DNA of 64,000 nt from Rhodosalinus sp041365695 (GTDB lineage: Bacteria > Pseudomonadota > Alphaproteobacteria > Rhodobacterales > Rhodobacteraceae), in NCBI RefSeq assembly GCF_041365695.1, contig NZ_JBGFSJ010000001.1:248001-312000 (forward strand), in the 5' to 3' direction. Below are positions 29,027-40,345 of the stretch, piece by piece. The first letter of the stretch is position 1, and every line of letters begins with the position of its first letter. The notes below the pieces were generated by a model, which made no database searches, had not been told where the DNA came from, and worked only from the letters and a program-made list of their open reading frames with translations. Both the position numbers and the translations under genes were made by a program.

Positions 29027-29777
29027 GGGCCTCTGGGCCGCGCTCGCGACCCCCGGCGCGGCCTGGCTCGCTCTCACGATCGCCGTCGCCGGGCTCGTCC
29101 GCGGCTTCACCGGCTTCGGCACCGCACTGATCTTCGTGCCCGTCGCGGGGCTTTTCCTGCCGCTCTCGCAGGTCGTGCTGCTGATCGCGCTCACCGGGCT
29201 GGCAAGCACCGGGGCGCTTTTGCCGCGGGCCTGGGGCGAGGCCGACCGGGGCGAGGTGGGTGTGCTTGCGCTTTGCGCTGCGGTGACCGTGCCCGCCGGC
29301 GTCTGGGCGCTGGGCGTGCTGCCGGAAACCACGCTGCGCTGGCTCGTCACGGGTATCGCGGCGACGACACTCGCCGCCGTGGCAACGGGATGGCGCTACC
29401 ACGCGCGGCTTCGCGCGCCGGGCCTTGCCGCGATCGGGGGGGGCGCCGGCGTCGTGGGCGGGATGACCGGGCTGACCGGGCCGGTGGTGATCCTGTTCTA
29501 CCTCGCCTCGACCCGCGCAGCGCAGGCCGTGCGCGCCAACACCATCCTCTTTCTCGCGGCGCTCGACGTGGTGATCGTGGCCAACCTGTCGCTGCGGGGG
29601 CTGGGGGGCGGCGCGGCGACGGTCTGGCTCGCCGCGTTGCTGGCCGTGCCCTATTTCGTCACCACGCTTCTGGGCCAGTGGCTCTTCGATCCCGCCCGCG
29701 AACGGCTCTTCCGGGGCGCGGCCTATGGCGTGATCGCGCTTGCCGTGATAACCGGAGCCCCGCTCTTCGACGGCTGA
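29019..29777 (+). CDS. TauE/SafE-family membrane permease
   Basis: A 252-residue protein with seven or eight hydrophobic segments and the family motifs GFTGFGTALIFVPV (N-terminal) and GGMTGLTGPVVILFYL (second half). The family includes exporters of sulfite and sulfoacetate and other anion carriers. The substrate here is unknown. It overlaps secF by 8 bp and is followed 12 bp later by the Mth938-like gene, so it is probably in the same transcript. Confidence 0.85.
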   Translation: MPEGLWAALATPGAAWLALTIAVAGLVRGFTGFGTALIFVPVAGLFLPLSQVVLLIALTGLASTGALLPRAWGEADRGEVGVLALCAAVTVPAGVWALGVLPETTLRWLVTGIAATTLAAVATGWRYHARLRAPGLAAIGGGAGVVGGMTGLTGPVVILFYLASTRAAQAVRANTILFLAALDVVIVANLSLRGLGGGAATVWLAALLAVPYFVTTLLGQWLFDPARERLFRGAAYGVIALAVITGAPLFDG

Positions 29778-29789
29778 GGGAGGTCCGAG

Positions 29790-30143
29790 ATGCGCCTCAA
29801 CGAAGTGGTCTACACCGATGCCGTGCCGGTGGACGGCTACGGCCCCGGCTTCTTCCGCGTGGGCGGGGAGGCGCGCGAGGGCCCGCTTCTTCTGAGCCAC
29901 CGCGGCGCGGCGTCCTGGGGCGGATACGACGACCACGAGAGCCTTCTTGCGCTGGCGGGCGACGTGGATGTGCTTTTCGTCGGCACCGGTGCGGAGATCG
30001 CCCACATCCCCGCCGATCTGCGCGCCCGGCTCGAGGAGGCCGGCATCGGGGTCGAGGTGATGGCCACGGGGCCCGCCTGCCGAAGCTTCAACGTGCTCCT
30101 GTCGGAGGGCAGGCGCATCGCGCTCGCCGCGCTGCCGGTCTGA
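29790..30143 (+). CDS. Mth938-like (DUF498) domain protein
   Basis: A 117-residue soluble protein of the Mth938/NDUFAF3-like family. The core VDVLFVGTGAEIAHIP and CRSFNVLLSEGRRIALAAL segments are the recognisable part. Mitochondrial relatives assist complex I assembly. The bacterial role is unproven, though the gene commonly sits next to secDF in alphaproteobacteria. GGGAGGTCC precedes the start. Confidence 0.85.
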   Translation: MRLNEVVYTDAVPVDGYGPGFFRVGGEAREGPLLLSHRGAASWGGYDDHESLLALAGDVDVLFVGTGAEIAHIPADLRARLEEAGIGVEVMATGPACRSFNVLLSEGRRIALAALPV

Positions 30144-30262
30144 GGGGGCCGGGGGCGCCTTCGTGAGCCCCGGCTCGCATCCGCGCGGCCCATCGACATC
30201 GGGCAGGGGCGCGGTGCCGTCCCGCCTTTCCCCCGCCGGGGCGATGGGCTAAGGCCCGGGTC

Positions 30263-30874
30263 ATGTTGTTGTCCGTCCACGATCTTGCGGTCTCCCGCGG
30301 CGGCGTGCCCGTGCTGGAGCACGTGTCCTTCACGCTCGCCCCGGGCGGGGCGCTGGTGCTGCGCGGGCCGAACGGGTCCGGCAAGACCACGCTTCTGCGC
30401 ACGGTGGCGGGGCTTCAGCCGCCGCTCGAGGGGCGCATCGAGGCCGCGCCGGACGCCATCGCCTACGCGGCCCACGCCGACGGGTTGAAGACCACGCTCA
30501 CGGTGACCGAGAACCTCGCCTTCTGGGCGCGCGTCTTCGGCACCGGCGATATCGCCCCGGCGCTGGCCGCCTTCGACCTCGAGGCGCTGGCAGAGCGGCC
30601 GGCGGGCGCGCTTTCGGCTGGGCAGAAGCGCCGGCTGGGGCTTGCGCGGCTGCTGGTCACGGGCCGGCCGGTCTGGGCGCTGGACGAGCCCACCGTGTCG
30701 CTCGACATGGCCTCGGTGGGGCTTTTCGCGCAGGCGGTGCGCGCCCATCTCGGGCAGGGCGGCGCGGTGCTCATCGCCACGCATATCGATCTCGGGCTCG
30801 AGGCGCAGGTGCTGGACGTCACCCCGCTGAAAGCGCGGCCGCGCGCCGCGGCCGAGGACGAGGCGTTCCTGTGA
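30263..30874 (+). CDS. ccmA: Cytochrome c maturation ABC exporter, ATP-binding subunit CcmA
   Basis: A 203-residue ABC ATPase of cytochrome c maturation system I, needed to release haem-loaded CcmE. Walker A is GPNGSGKTT (35-43), the signature LSAGQKRRLGLAR and Walker B VWALDEPT. The next start overlaps its stop (ATGTGA-like junction near 30871). It is first of ccmABCDG. ccmE, ccmF and ccmH are not in the window. Confidence 0.95.
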   Translation: MLLSVHDLAVSRGGVPVLEHVSFTLAPGGALVLRGPNGSGKTTLLRTVAGLQPPLEGRIEAAPDAIAYAAHADGLKTTLTVTENLAFWARVFGTGDIAPALAAFDLEALAERPAGALSAGQKRRLGLARLLVTGRPVWALDEPTVSLDMASVGLFAQAVRAHLGQGGAVLIATHIDLGLEAQVLDVTPLKARPRAAAEDEAFL

Positions 30875-31527
30875 TCGCGCTTCTGGCCCGCGACCTGAAA
30901 CTTGCGATCCGCGCGGGCGGGGGGTTCGGCCTCGGCCTCGCCTTCTTCCTGATCGTCACCGTCCTCGTGCCCTTCGGGGTCGGGCCGGATACCGCGCTTC
31001 TCGCGCGGATCGCGCCGGGCATCCTCTGGGTGGGCGCGCTGCTGGCCTGCCTGCTGTCGCTCGACCGGATCTTCGCGCTCGACTGGGAGGATGGCAGCCT
31101 CGATCTGCTGGCCACGGCCCCCCTGCCGCTCGAGGCGCTGGTGTCGGTCAAGGCGCTGGCGCACTGGCTGACCACGGGGCTGCCGCTGGTGCTGGCCGCG
31201 CCGGCCCTCGGCGTTCTGATGAACCTCGCGCCCGGGGGGTATCTGTGGCTGGTGGTCTCGCTCGCGCTCGGCACGCCCGCGCTGTCGGTGATCGGCACCT
31301 TCGGTGCGGCGCTGACGGTCGGGATCAAGCGCGGCGGGCTTCTGCTGTCGCTTCTCGTGCTGCCGCTTTACGTGCCCACGCTGATCTTCGGGGCGGAAGT
31401 GGCGCGCCGCGGGGCCGAGGGCCTTGCCGTCGCGACCCCGGCCGCGCTTCTGGCCGGGCTGACCTGCGGCACCATCGCGCTTTTGCCTTTCGCCTCTGCC
31501 GCGGTAGTCAGGATCAACCTGCGCTGA
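30871..31527 (+). CDS. ccmB: Haem exporter membrane subunit CcmB
   Basis: A 218-residue inner-membrane protein with six hydrophobic segments, partner of CcmA in the CcmABCD complex. The family feature FALDWEDGSLDLLATAPLPLE is present. The start is GTG 30871, overlapping the ccmA stop by 4 bp. Confidence 0.94.
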   Translation: MIALLARDLKLAIRAGGGFGLGLAFFLIVTVLVPFGVGPDTALLARIAPGILWVGALLACLLSLDRIFALDWEDGSLDLLATAPLPLEALVSVKALAHWLTTGLPLVLAAPALGVLMNLAPGGYLWLVVSLALGTPALSVIGTFGAALTVGIKRGGLLLSLLVLPLYVPTLIFGAEVARRGAEGLAVATPAALLAGLTCGTIALLPFASAAVVRINLR

Positions 31528-31584
31528 TGTGAATTGCGCCCGGCGCCGGCAGCGACTAGATCAGGCGCGACGAGAGGGAGGACG

Positions 31585-32331
31585 ATGGAACAGCGCGCGA
31601 GCCGGTCGATGTGGGAGTGGGCGAACCCCGTGAAATTCCTGCGGCTGTCGGGATGGCTGCTGCCCTGGGTGTCTTGGGGGGCGGCGATCTGCCTTGCCGT
31701 GGGTCTTGTCTGGGGGTTCTTCTTCACGCCCGATGATTTCCGCCAGGGATCGACGGTGAAGATCATCTACCTGCACGTTCCGGCCGCGCTCATGGCGATC
31801 AACATCTGGATCATGATGCTGGCGGCCTCTCTGGTATGGGTGATCCGCAGGCACCACGTCTCGGCGCTGGCGGCGAAGGCCGCGGCCCCCGTGGGCCTCG
31901 TCATGACGGTGATCGCGCTTCTGACGGGCGCGCTCTGGGGGCAGCCGATGTGGGGTACCTGGTGGGCGTGGGATCCGCGACTCACCTCGTTCCTTGTCCT
32001 GTTCCTGTTCTACCTCGGCTACGTCGCGCTCTGGGAGGCGGTGGACAACCCGGACACGGCGGCGGACCTCACCTCGGTGCTGTGCCTCGTGGGCTCGGTC
32101 TTCGCGCTTCTGTCGCGCTACGCGGTGCTCTTCTGGAACCAGGGTCTGCACCAGGGCGCGTCGCTCTCGCTCGACGCCGAGGAGAACGTGCACGACGTCT
32201 TCTACCTGCCGCTTCTCGTCTGCATCGCCGGGTTCGTGCTTCTGTTCGTGGCGCTTCTGCTGCTGCGCACGCGCACCGAGATCCGCGCGCGCCGGGCGAA
32301 GGCGCTCATCGCGCGGGAGCGGATGGCATGA
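31585..32331 (+). CDS. ccmC: Haem handling protein CcmC
   Basis: A 248-residue six-helix protein that loads haem onto CcmE. The tryptophan-rich WWD domain is intact (WGTWWAWDPRLTS), flanked by histidines expected to ligate haem (IYLHVPAA, and a second near NVHDVFYLP). ATG 31585 is chosen over the earlier in-frame ATG 31534 because GAGGGAGG lies immediately upstream. The stop overlaps the ccmD start. Confidence 0.95.
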   Translation: MEQRASRSMWEWANPVKFLRLSGWLLPWVSWGAAICLAVGLVWGFFFTPDDFRQGSTVKIIYLHVPAALMAINIWIMMLAASLVWVIRRHHVSALAAKAAAPVGLVMTVIALLTGALWGQPMWGTWWAWDPRLTSFLVLFLFYLGYVALWEAVDNPDTAADLTSVLCLVGSVFALLSRYAVLFWNQGLHQGASLSLDAEENVHDVFYLPLLVCIAGFVLLFVALLLLRTRTEIRARRAKALIARERMA

Positions 32332-32486
32332 TGCCCGATCTCGGAAAATACGCGGCCGCGGTGCTGGGCTCCTATGGCGGGAGCCTTCTGCTCCTCGCGG
32401 CGCTGGTCTGGCTGAGCCTGAGGCGCGCGCGGCGCGTGAAGGCCGATCTCGACAAGCTGGAGGCGCGGCGCGATGGCGAAGCTTAG
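32328..32486 (+). CDS. ccmD: Haem exporter protein CcmD
   Basis: A 52-residue protein with one membrane helix (YGGSLLLLAALVWLSL) and a charged tail, the normal form of CcmD, which stabilises the CcmABC-CcmE complex. It starts in an ATGATG overlapping the ccmC stop and ends inside the start of ccmG. It is too short for default gene-length cut-offs. Confidence 0.9.
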   Translation: MMPDLGKYAAAVLGSYGGSLLLLAALVWLSLRRARRVKADLDKLEARRDGEA

Positions 32487-33021
32487 GCCGATGATGATCC
32501 TGCCGCCGGTGATCTTCGCCGCGCTGGCGGGGCTGTTCTTCGCGGGCATGTTCCGCGAAGACCCCGACGCGCTGCCCTCCGCGCGGGAAGGGCGACCGGC
32601 CCCGCCCGTGCAGGTGAGCGACCTCGGGGACAAGACGCTTTTCGATGACGACACGCTGCGCCGTCCCGGCGCGAAGCTTGTGAACTACTGGGCGTCCTGG
32701 TGCGCGCCCTGCCGGGTGGAGCATCCGCATCTCGAGACGCTCGCCGAGGAGGGCGTGCCGATCTACGGAATCAATTACAAGGACGACCCGGGCAAGGCGC
32801 TGCGATTCCTGGAGGAGCTGGGCGATCCCTACGCCGCCATCGGCGCGGACGCCTCGGGGCGCATGGCGCTCGACTGGGGGCTTTACGGCGTGCCCGAGAC
32901 CTACGTGATCGACGGCGACGGCGTGATCGTCCTGCGCTTCGCCGGACCGATCACGGAGAGCATCCTGGAAAGCACGATCCGCCCGGCCATCGAGCGGGCG
33001 GGCGGCATCGCCGGGAACTGA
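32473..33021 (+). CDS. ccmG: Thiol:disulfide interchange protein CcmG/DsbE
   Basis: A 182-residue periplasmic thioredoxin-like protein anchored by an N-terminal helix (MILPPVIFAALAGLFFAG). The redox site is WCAPC (Cys77, Cys80), with the GVPETYVIDGDG cis-proline region. It keeps apocytochrome c haem-binding cysteines reduced. It overlaps ccmD by 14 bp and is the last ccm gene here. Confidence 0.94.
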   Translation: MAKLRPMMILPPVIFAALAGLFFAGMFREDPDALPSAREGRPAPPVQVSDLGDKTLFDDDTLRRPGAKLVNYWASWCAPCRVEHPHLETLAEEGVPIYGINYKDDPGKALRFLEELGDPYAAIGADASGRMALDWGLYGVPETYVIDGDGVIVLRFAGPITESILESTIRPAIERAGGIAGN

Positions 33022-33245
33022 CCCTCACAACGCCGAGACCAGGACAAGCGTGAGAAGGAATGCCGCCTCGAGAAGCGGCATCGGGATGGCCCCGCGACGC
33101 AGGACGCGCGCGGGGGCGGAACGGTGGTTTGCGAAACGATGTGTCATTCGTGATTTCCGTGATGGCGCCCTCGCCCGTGGCGACGGTTCTGCCCGAAAAT
33201 CGTCAAGGAAAGGTTTTCCCGCGCGCTCCCGTAAGGAGGGCAGGT

Positions 33246-33271
33246 GGCGGCGCCGGGTCGCCGGCGCCGCC
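33246..33271 (-). terminator. Hairpin downstream of acnA
   Basis: An 11-bp perfect stem GGCGGCGCCGG/CCGGCGCCGCC with a 4-nt loop, 8 bp past the acnA stop. It lacks a T-tract. The surrounding 33022-33278 region, between ccmG and acnA, shows no convincing gene. Confidence 0.5.
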
Positions 33272-33278
33272 CTTCGGA

Positions 33279-36026
<2,748 letters not shown>

Positions 36027-36114
36027 TGAAAGCTCCTCGGGTAATGGCTGGAATGGCGCGTTCGCGGCCGGCTTACCGCCCGGGCAGGGGTGCGATCAAG
36101 GCCGGCGTCACCCT

Positions 36115-36134
36115 TTGTATACTATAGTGCACAA
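36115..36134. promoter_or_regulatory. Near-palindromic operator between acnA and the DUF1223 gene
   Basis: TTGTATACTATAGTGCACAA pairs at 8 of 10 positions. It stands out as AT-rich in a GC-rich setting, 89 bp from the acnA start and 103 bp from the DUF1223 start. TATACT or TATAGT within it could also be a -10 element. The TTGT...ACAA ends resemble GntR-family sites. The identity of the binding protein is unknown. Confidence 0.45.
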
Positions 36135-36237
36135 TTGGTCGCAAGGCGCGTGTGACAGCTCTCGCAAAACGGTGATTGGCCAACCCCCGGTGCGGCTCCT
36201 AGAACGAGGATGGCGTAACGGAGAAAGGCATCGAGGC

Positions 36238-36954
36238 ATGCGGCGGATCGGCGGATGGCTACTGGCTGGCTGGGTTCTGGTGGCGGGTGCGTCGGTGGCC
36301 TCGGCCGACGAGCACCCGGTCGTCGTCGAACTCTTCACTTCGCAGGGATGCTCCTCCTGCCCGCCCGCCGACGCGTTTCTGGCCGATCTGGCAGAGCGCG
36401 ACGACGTGATCGCACTCGCGCTTCACGTCGATTACTGGGACTATATCGGCTGGAAGGACAGCTTCGCGCAGCCCGCCTTCACCGCGCGGCAAAAGGCTTA
36501 CGCCCATGCCGCCGGGCACAATTCCATCTACACGCCGCAGATGATCGTGGGCGGCGCCGACCACGTGATGGGCGCCCGCCCGATGGCCGTGATCGACCTG
36601 ATCCGCGCCCATGCCGAGGCGCCGCGCAAGGTGTCGCTGGGCGTCGAGCGCGCTGCCGGGGCGAAAGTGGCGATCGAGGTCGAGGCCGTGGCGCCCGTGG
36701 GCGCGGCGCAGGTGCACTTCGTGCGCTACCGGCCGCACGCGACCGTGAAGATCACGCGGGGCGAGAACGCGGGCCGCACGCTGGAGTATTCCAACATCGT
36801 GACCCGCTGGACGGTGCTGGCACGCTGGGACGGGCAGACACCCCTTCGGCTTCTGGCGGAGGCGCCCGGAGATCAGCCGGTGGTGGTTCTGGTCCAGGAC
36901 GCGGGCGACGGCGACGATCAGGGCGCGGTGCTCGCGGCGGCGCGCTTGCGCTGA
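36238..36954 (+). CDS. DUF1223 secreted thioredoxin-like protein
   Basis: A 238-residue protein with a signal peptide (WLLAGWVLVAGASVASADE, cleavage near residue 23) and the DUF1223 signature ELFTSQGCSSCPPAD, where Cys38 and Cys41 form a CxxC motif. The fold is thioredoxin-like, and a periplasmic redox role is plausible but unproven. Its 3' end overlaps the convergent acyltransferase gene by 37 bp. Confidence 0.87.
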   Translation: MRRIGGWLLAGWVLVAGASVASADEHPVVVELFTSQGCSSCPPADAFLADLAERDDVIALALHVDYWDYIGWKDSFAQPAFTARQKAYAHAAGHNSIYTPQMIVGGADHVMGARPMAVIDLIRAHAEAPRKVSLGVERAAGAKVAIEVEAVAPVGAAQVHFVRYRPHATVKITRGENAGRTLEYSNIVTRWTVLARWDGQTPLRLLAEAPGDQPVVVLVQDAGDGDDQGAVLAAARLR

Positions 36955-37859
36955 CGCGCGGCCTGGCGCTCGGGCTTCCAGCGGCGGTGGATCCAGAACC
37001 ATTGGCCGGGATCGGCGCGGACCCGCGCCTCCAGCCGCCGGGTCATATCACGGGTCATCTTCACCGGGTCGCCATGGGGCACCGGCGCCTCGAACGCGAT
37101 CTCGAAATGAAGGCCGTCGGGCTGGCGGATGCCGAAGAACGGGATCACGTGAGCCCCGGTCTTCAGCGCGATCTCGGCCGCCGAGGTCAGTGTCGGCGCG
37201 GGCTTGCCCAGAAAATCCACCGGCGCGCCGCGCCCGGCATAGAGGTCGAAGAGCAGCACGCCGATGCCGCCCTCGCGGATGTGCCGGACGAGGCCCATCG
37301 TGCCCCGGCGGCCCTGCTCGAAGACCGGCCCCGAAAGCGCGTGCATGTTCGCCGCGTAATGATCGTTGAAGTAGCGGTTCTTCATCGGGCGGTAGAGGCC
37401 GCCCACCTGCAGGCCGCGCGCCACCAGCGCGGCGCGCGGGATCTCGTGGTTGCCGAAATGCCCGGTCACCAGCAGCACCGGCTCGCCGGCGGCGTGGGCG
37501 CGTTCCAGCAGCGCGAGACCCTCGCCGCCGATGGGCGCGGCGGCGGCGCGCGCCTTCAGCCCCGCGATGTCGTAGTTCTCGATCATGGTGCGCCCGGCAT
37601 TGTCGGCGGCCGCGTCGGCGATGCGCCGCCGCTCCGCCTCGGGCATGTCCGGCCAGACATGGGCAAGATTGGCCCGCGCCCGCGCGCGCCAGCCGGCGAG
37701 CGGTGCCACCACCCGACGCACGAGCCATCCCATGAGGCGGGTTCGCGTCGTCCAGGGCAGCAGCAGGGCACCGGCGATCAGACCGCGCAGCAGCCGGTCC
37801 GTCAGCCAGTCGCTCCAGCTTCCGCCGGGGGCGTCGGATTGGGGCGGGGCAGGGGGCAT
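36918..37859 (-). CDS. LpxL/HtrB-type lysophospholipid (lipid A) acyltransferase
   Basis: A 313-residue membrane-bound acyltransferase. The H-x4-E active-site motif is HFGNHE, followed by GLYRPMKNRYFND and GIGVLLFDLYAGRG, and WFWIHRRWKP at the C-terminal end, as in Kdo2-lipid A lauroyl transferases. A hydrophobic N-terminal segment provides the membrane anchor. It is 12 bp downstream of the DMT permease on the same strand. It could acylate another lipid, and the acceptor is not determined by sequence. Confidence 0.88.
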   Translation of the reverse strand: MPPAPPQSDAPGGSWSDWLTDRLLRGLIAGALLLPWTTRTRLMGWLVRRVVAPLAGWRARARANLAHVWPDMPEAERRRIADAAADNAGRTMIENYDIAGLKARAAAAPIGGEGLALLERAHAAGEPVLLVTGHFGNHEIPRAALVARGLQVGGLYRPMKNRYFNDHYAANMHALSGPVFEQGRRGTMGLVRHIREGGIGVLLFDLYAGRGAPVDFLGKPAPTLTSAAEIALKTGAHVIPFFGIRQPDGLHFEIAFEAPVPHGDPVKMTRDMTRRLEARVRADPGQWFWIHRRWKPERQAARQRKRAAASTAP

Positions 37860-37871
37860 GGCGCTCCGCCG

Positions 37872-38768
37872 TCAGGCGGCCCTTGTTTCGCGGTGCCAGA
37901 CATAGAGTCCGGCGCCCGCGATCACAAGCGCGCCCAGGATGGTCCAGCCATCGGGGTATTCCGCGAAGAAGAGGATGCCCCAGAGCGCCGCGAAGACCAG
38001 TCCGGCATACGCGAAGGGGGCGAGCATTCCCGCTTCGCCCCGCTGCAGCGCGGTGATGAGCAGAAGCTGCCCGGTCGTCCCGAACCCCGCGAGCGCCACC
38101 ATGAGGAGAAGCGAGAGGGCATCGGGCGTCTGCCAGTAGAACGGCACCGCAAGGCTGAGCGCGACCGTGCCGAAGAGCGCGGTGTAGACGAGCGAGGTCC
38201 AGCGGTCTTCGTCGCGGCCGACGAACCGGGTGGTGAGCGCATAGGCCGAATAGAAGATCGCCGCGCCCAGCGGCAGCAGCGCGAAGGGCGAGAAGACGGC
38301 ACTGCCCGGCCGGATCACGATGAGCGCGCCCAGAAGCGCCGCCGCGATGCCGAAGGCGCGGCGCGGACCGATCCGCTCGCCGAGAAAGAGCGCGGCCCCG
38401 AGCGTGATCAGCACAGGGTTCACGTTCATGATCGCGGTGGCCTCGGCAAGTCCGATATTCGCGATGCCGAAGAAGAAGCACGCCGTCGCGCCAAGAAGGT
38501 AGAGCGAGCGAAGCAGCTGCAGACGCGGGTAGCGCGTGCGCAGCACGGTGCCGAGCCGCGGCGCCACGAGCGCCAGCACCACGAGCGTCTGGCCCGCGTA
38601 GCGCGCCCAGAGCGTCGGAACGGTGCCGACCCGGACCGAAAGCGCCTTGGCCGTGGCGTCCATCAGCGTGAAGCAGAGCACCGCGCCGAGCATCAGCAGG
38701 ATCGCCCGCGACCGGACGAGGGCCGGATCGACGATCGGGGCGGGGGTCGGCGTCGCGGGGCGTGTCAT
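37872..38768 (-). CDS. EamA-family DMT-superfamily permease
   Basis: A 298-residue protein with ten hydrophobic segments arranged as two EamA repeats (RSRAILLMLGAVLCFTLMDA and AIFYSAYALTTRF start the halves). Typical motifs include FFFGIANIGLAEATAIMNVNPV and LAPFAYAGLVFAALWG. It probably exports a small metabolite. The substrate is unknown. It is upstream of the acyltransferase gene, likely in one transcript. Confidence 0.88.
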   Translation of the reverse strand: MTRPATPTPAPIVDPALVRSRAILLMLGAVLCFTLMDATAKALSVRVGTVPTLWARYAGQTLVVLALVAPRLGTVLRTRYPRLQLLRSLYLLGATACFFFGIANIGLAEATAIMNVNPVLITLGAALFLGERIGPRRAFGIAAALLGALIVIRPGSAVFSPFALLPLGAAIFYSAYALTTRFVGRDEDRWTSLVYTALFGTVALSLAVPFYWQTPDALSLLLMVALAGFGTTGQLLLITALQRGEAGMLAPFAYAGLVFAALWGILFFAEYPDGWTILGALVIAGAGLYVWHRETRAA

Positions 38769-38816
38769 GTCGGAAGGTTAGGCACGGGCCATCGCGGCTG
38801 TCCATCGCCGTCGGGC

Positions 38817-39881
38817 TCACTCCCTGGGCGGGGGCGTCGCGAGGCGGATCTCGCCCGCGCGCTCGAGGCGCCGGATGACGCCCACGGCCTCGGTGATGGC
38901 TTCCTCGCCCTCCTGCGCGGAGACCTCCCCCAGCCCGGCCATTTCCTCGCGCAACGTGTCGGCCAGGCGGGACGATATGTTGTCGAGGAGGAAGGCGGCC
39001 GCGTCGCGCAGGCCCTCGTCCGAGGCCTCGGCCGCGGCGAGCGCGCGGGCGAGGACCGGCTGTTCCATTTCGCGCAGGATCTTGCCCGCGTCGCGCGGCT
39101 CCAGCCGGCCGGGGATGTCGGCGAAGGTGAAGATCGCCTGGCGCACGCGTTCGGCGAAGGCGCGGTCGGTTTCCTCCAGCCCCTCGAGCACGTCGTCCCG
39201 GGTGGCGGCGGCAGACGAGTCGAGGATCGCGCCCACGCGCTGCACCGGCTCGTCCGGGAAGGCGCGGGGCGGGCGCGCGTCGAGCTGCGCGGCAAGGGCA
39301 AGGCCGATCCGGTCCACGGCCTCGGGCGTGATCGCGGCGGTGAGCGAGACGGCATAAGTGATCCGCCGCGCGCGCGCACCGGGCAAAAGGCCGAGAAGCG
39401 CCGCGGCCTTGGACGTCTCGAGCTTGGAGAGCAGCACGGCCGCGACCTCGATGCTTTCGGCCGTCACGAAGGGCAGAAGCTCCTTCGGGGAAAGCGCCCC
39501 GAGCCGCGCCCAGGGATCGCCGGACTGGCGCACCCCGGCCTCGCGGCGCAGACGCGCGGCGGTGGGGGCGCTGAGATGGCCGTCGAGCGCGTCGAGCGCC
39601 CCGGCCATGCCCCCCGGGAACGCGAGGCCCACGCGCTCCAGCTCGTCGGCGAACTCGTCGATGACGGCGCGCAACGTGTCGCGGTCGACGTAGCGCATGG
39701 CGCCCATTTCCTGGGCGAGCTCTGCCTGCAACTCGTCGGGCAACTCGGAAAGCGGGATCTCCGCCCCCTCTTTCACAAGAAGGCGGACGATGATCGCCGC
39801 CTTGCGCCGCCGGTCGAGCGACGAGGGCGGGGCGGCGGCCGGCGTGGCGCCGAGCGGTGCAAGCTCGCGATGCGTATCCAT
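38817..39881 (-). CDS. fliG: Flagellar motor switch protein FliG
   Basis: A 354-residue FliG family member, part of the C-ring that transmits torque and direction. The N-terminal part (RRKAAIIVRLLVKEG) and middle domain (LGALSPKELLPFVTAES) are seen, and the C-terminal torque domain has IFTFADIPGRLEPRDAGKIL and FLLDNISSRLADTLREEM. ATG 39881 starts just before the family-like region; the frame extends further upstream but with low-complexity Pro/Arg residues. No other flagellar gene is in the window, so it is an isolated copy here. Confidence 0.82.
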   Translation of the reverse strand: MDTHRELAPLGATPAAAPPSSLDRRRKAAIIVRLLVKEGAEIPLSELPDELQAELAQEMGAMRYVDRDTLRAVIDEFADELERVGLAFPGGMAGALDALDGHLSAPTAARLRREAGVRQSGDPWARLGALSPKELLPFVTAESIEVAAVLLSKLETSKAAALLGLLPGARARRITYAVSLTAAITPEAVDRIGLALAAQLDARPPRAFPDEPVQRVGAILDSSAAATRDDVLEGLEETDRAFAERVRQAIFTFADIPGRLEPRDAGKILREMEQPVLARALAAAEASDEGLRDAAAFLLDNISSRLADTLREEMAGLGEVSAQEGEEAITEAVGVIRRLERAGEIRLATPPPRE

Positions 39882-40131
39882 CCTCTCCCCGATGTCGAGC
39901 CGTTCTCGACGGGTCTTAAGCGGGAGCGGTGAAGAAAGACTGAACCGGGGCGGAGGATTTGCGGCGCCCGCCTGGTTTCCCGGCGCGCGTCGATTCAACG
40001 AGACGGCCCGGCCTCGCGGCGGCGGCGGGATGCGCGACGGAGACGGCGCCGATTGGCGCATGTCGCTTTTCGGGCAAGAGACCGCGGGCGAACGGGCCGG
40101 TCCTGTTCCGTCCTGCCCGGCGTCGCCGGTG

Positions 40132-40293
40132 TCAGCTCATGACCTGCTGCACGCAGGTCTGCTGAGCCTCGCTCCAGACAAGGCCCTCGCCGCAGGACAT
40201 CACCTGCTTGCTGTGGCTGCCGCAGGCCGCCATCGACATTGCGGGCACGGCGGTCAGGGCGGCGGCGGCCAGAAGCGTCTTGATCGTGGTCAT
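40132..40293 (-). CDS. Small secreted Cys-containing protein, chitin-binding (CBM14)-like
   Basis: A 53-residue protein with a signal peptide (KTLLAAAALTAVPAMSMA) and a mature part of about 30 residues with Cys24, Cys34 and Cys47. The stretch CGEGLVWSEAQQTC resembles the end of a CBM14/peritrophin-type chitin-binding motif (C-x-x-G-x-x-[YFW]-n-C). A start codon preceded by GGAGACC, a clean signal peptide and strong codon bias argue that it is real. It is too short for routine ORF cut-offs. It lies just downstream of purB on the same strand. The binding function is only suggested. Confidence 0.7.
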   Translation of the reverse strand: MTTIKTLLAAAALTAVPAMSMAACGSHSKQVMSCGEGLVWSEAQQTCVQQVMS

Positions 40294-40345
40294 GGCGGTC
40301 TCCTGTTAGTTCCGTAACGGAAAGCTAGCACGGCGACGGCGGTCT

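Noticed and set aside
33025..33147. A 40-residue minus-strand frame after ccmG, ending in a hydrophobic stretch.
   Set aside because: No convincing ribosome-binding site or family, so not listed as a gene.
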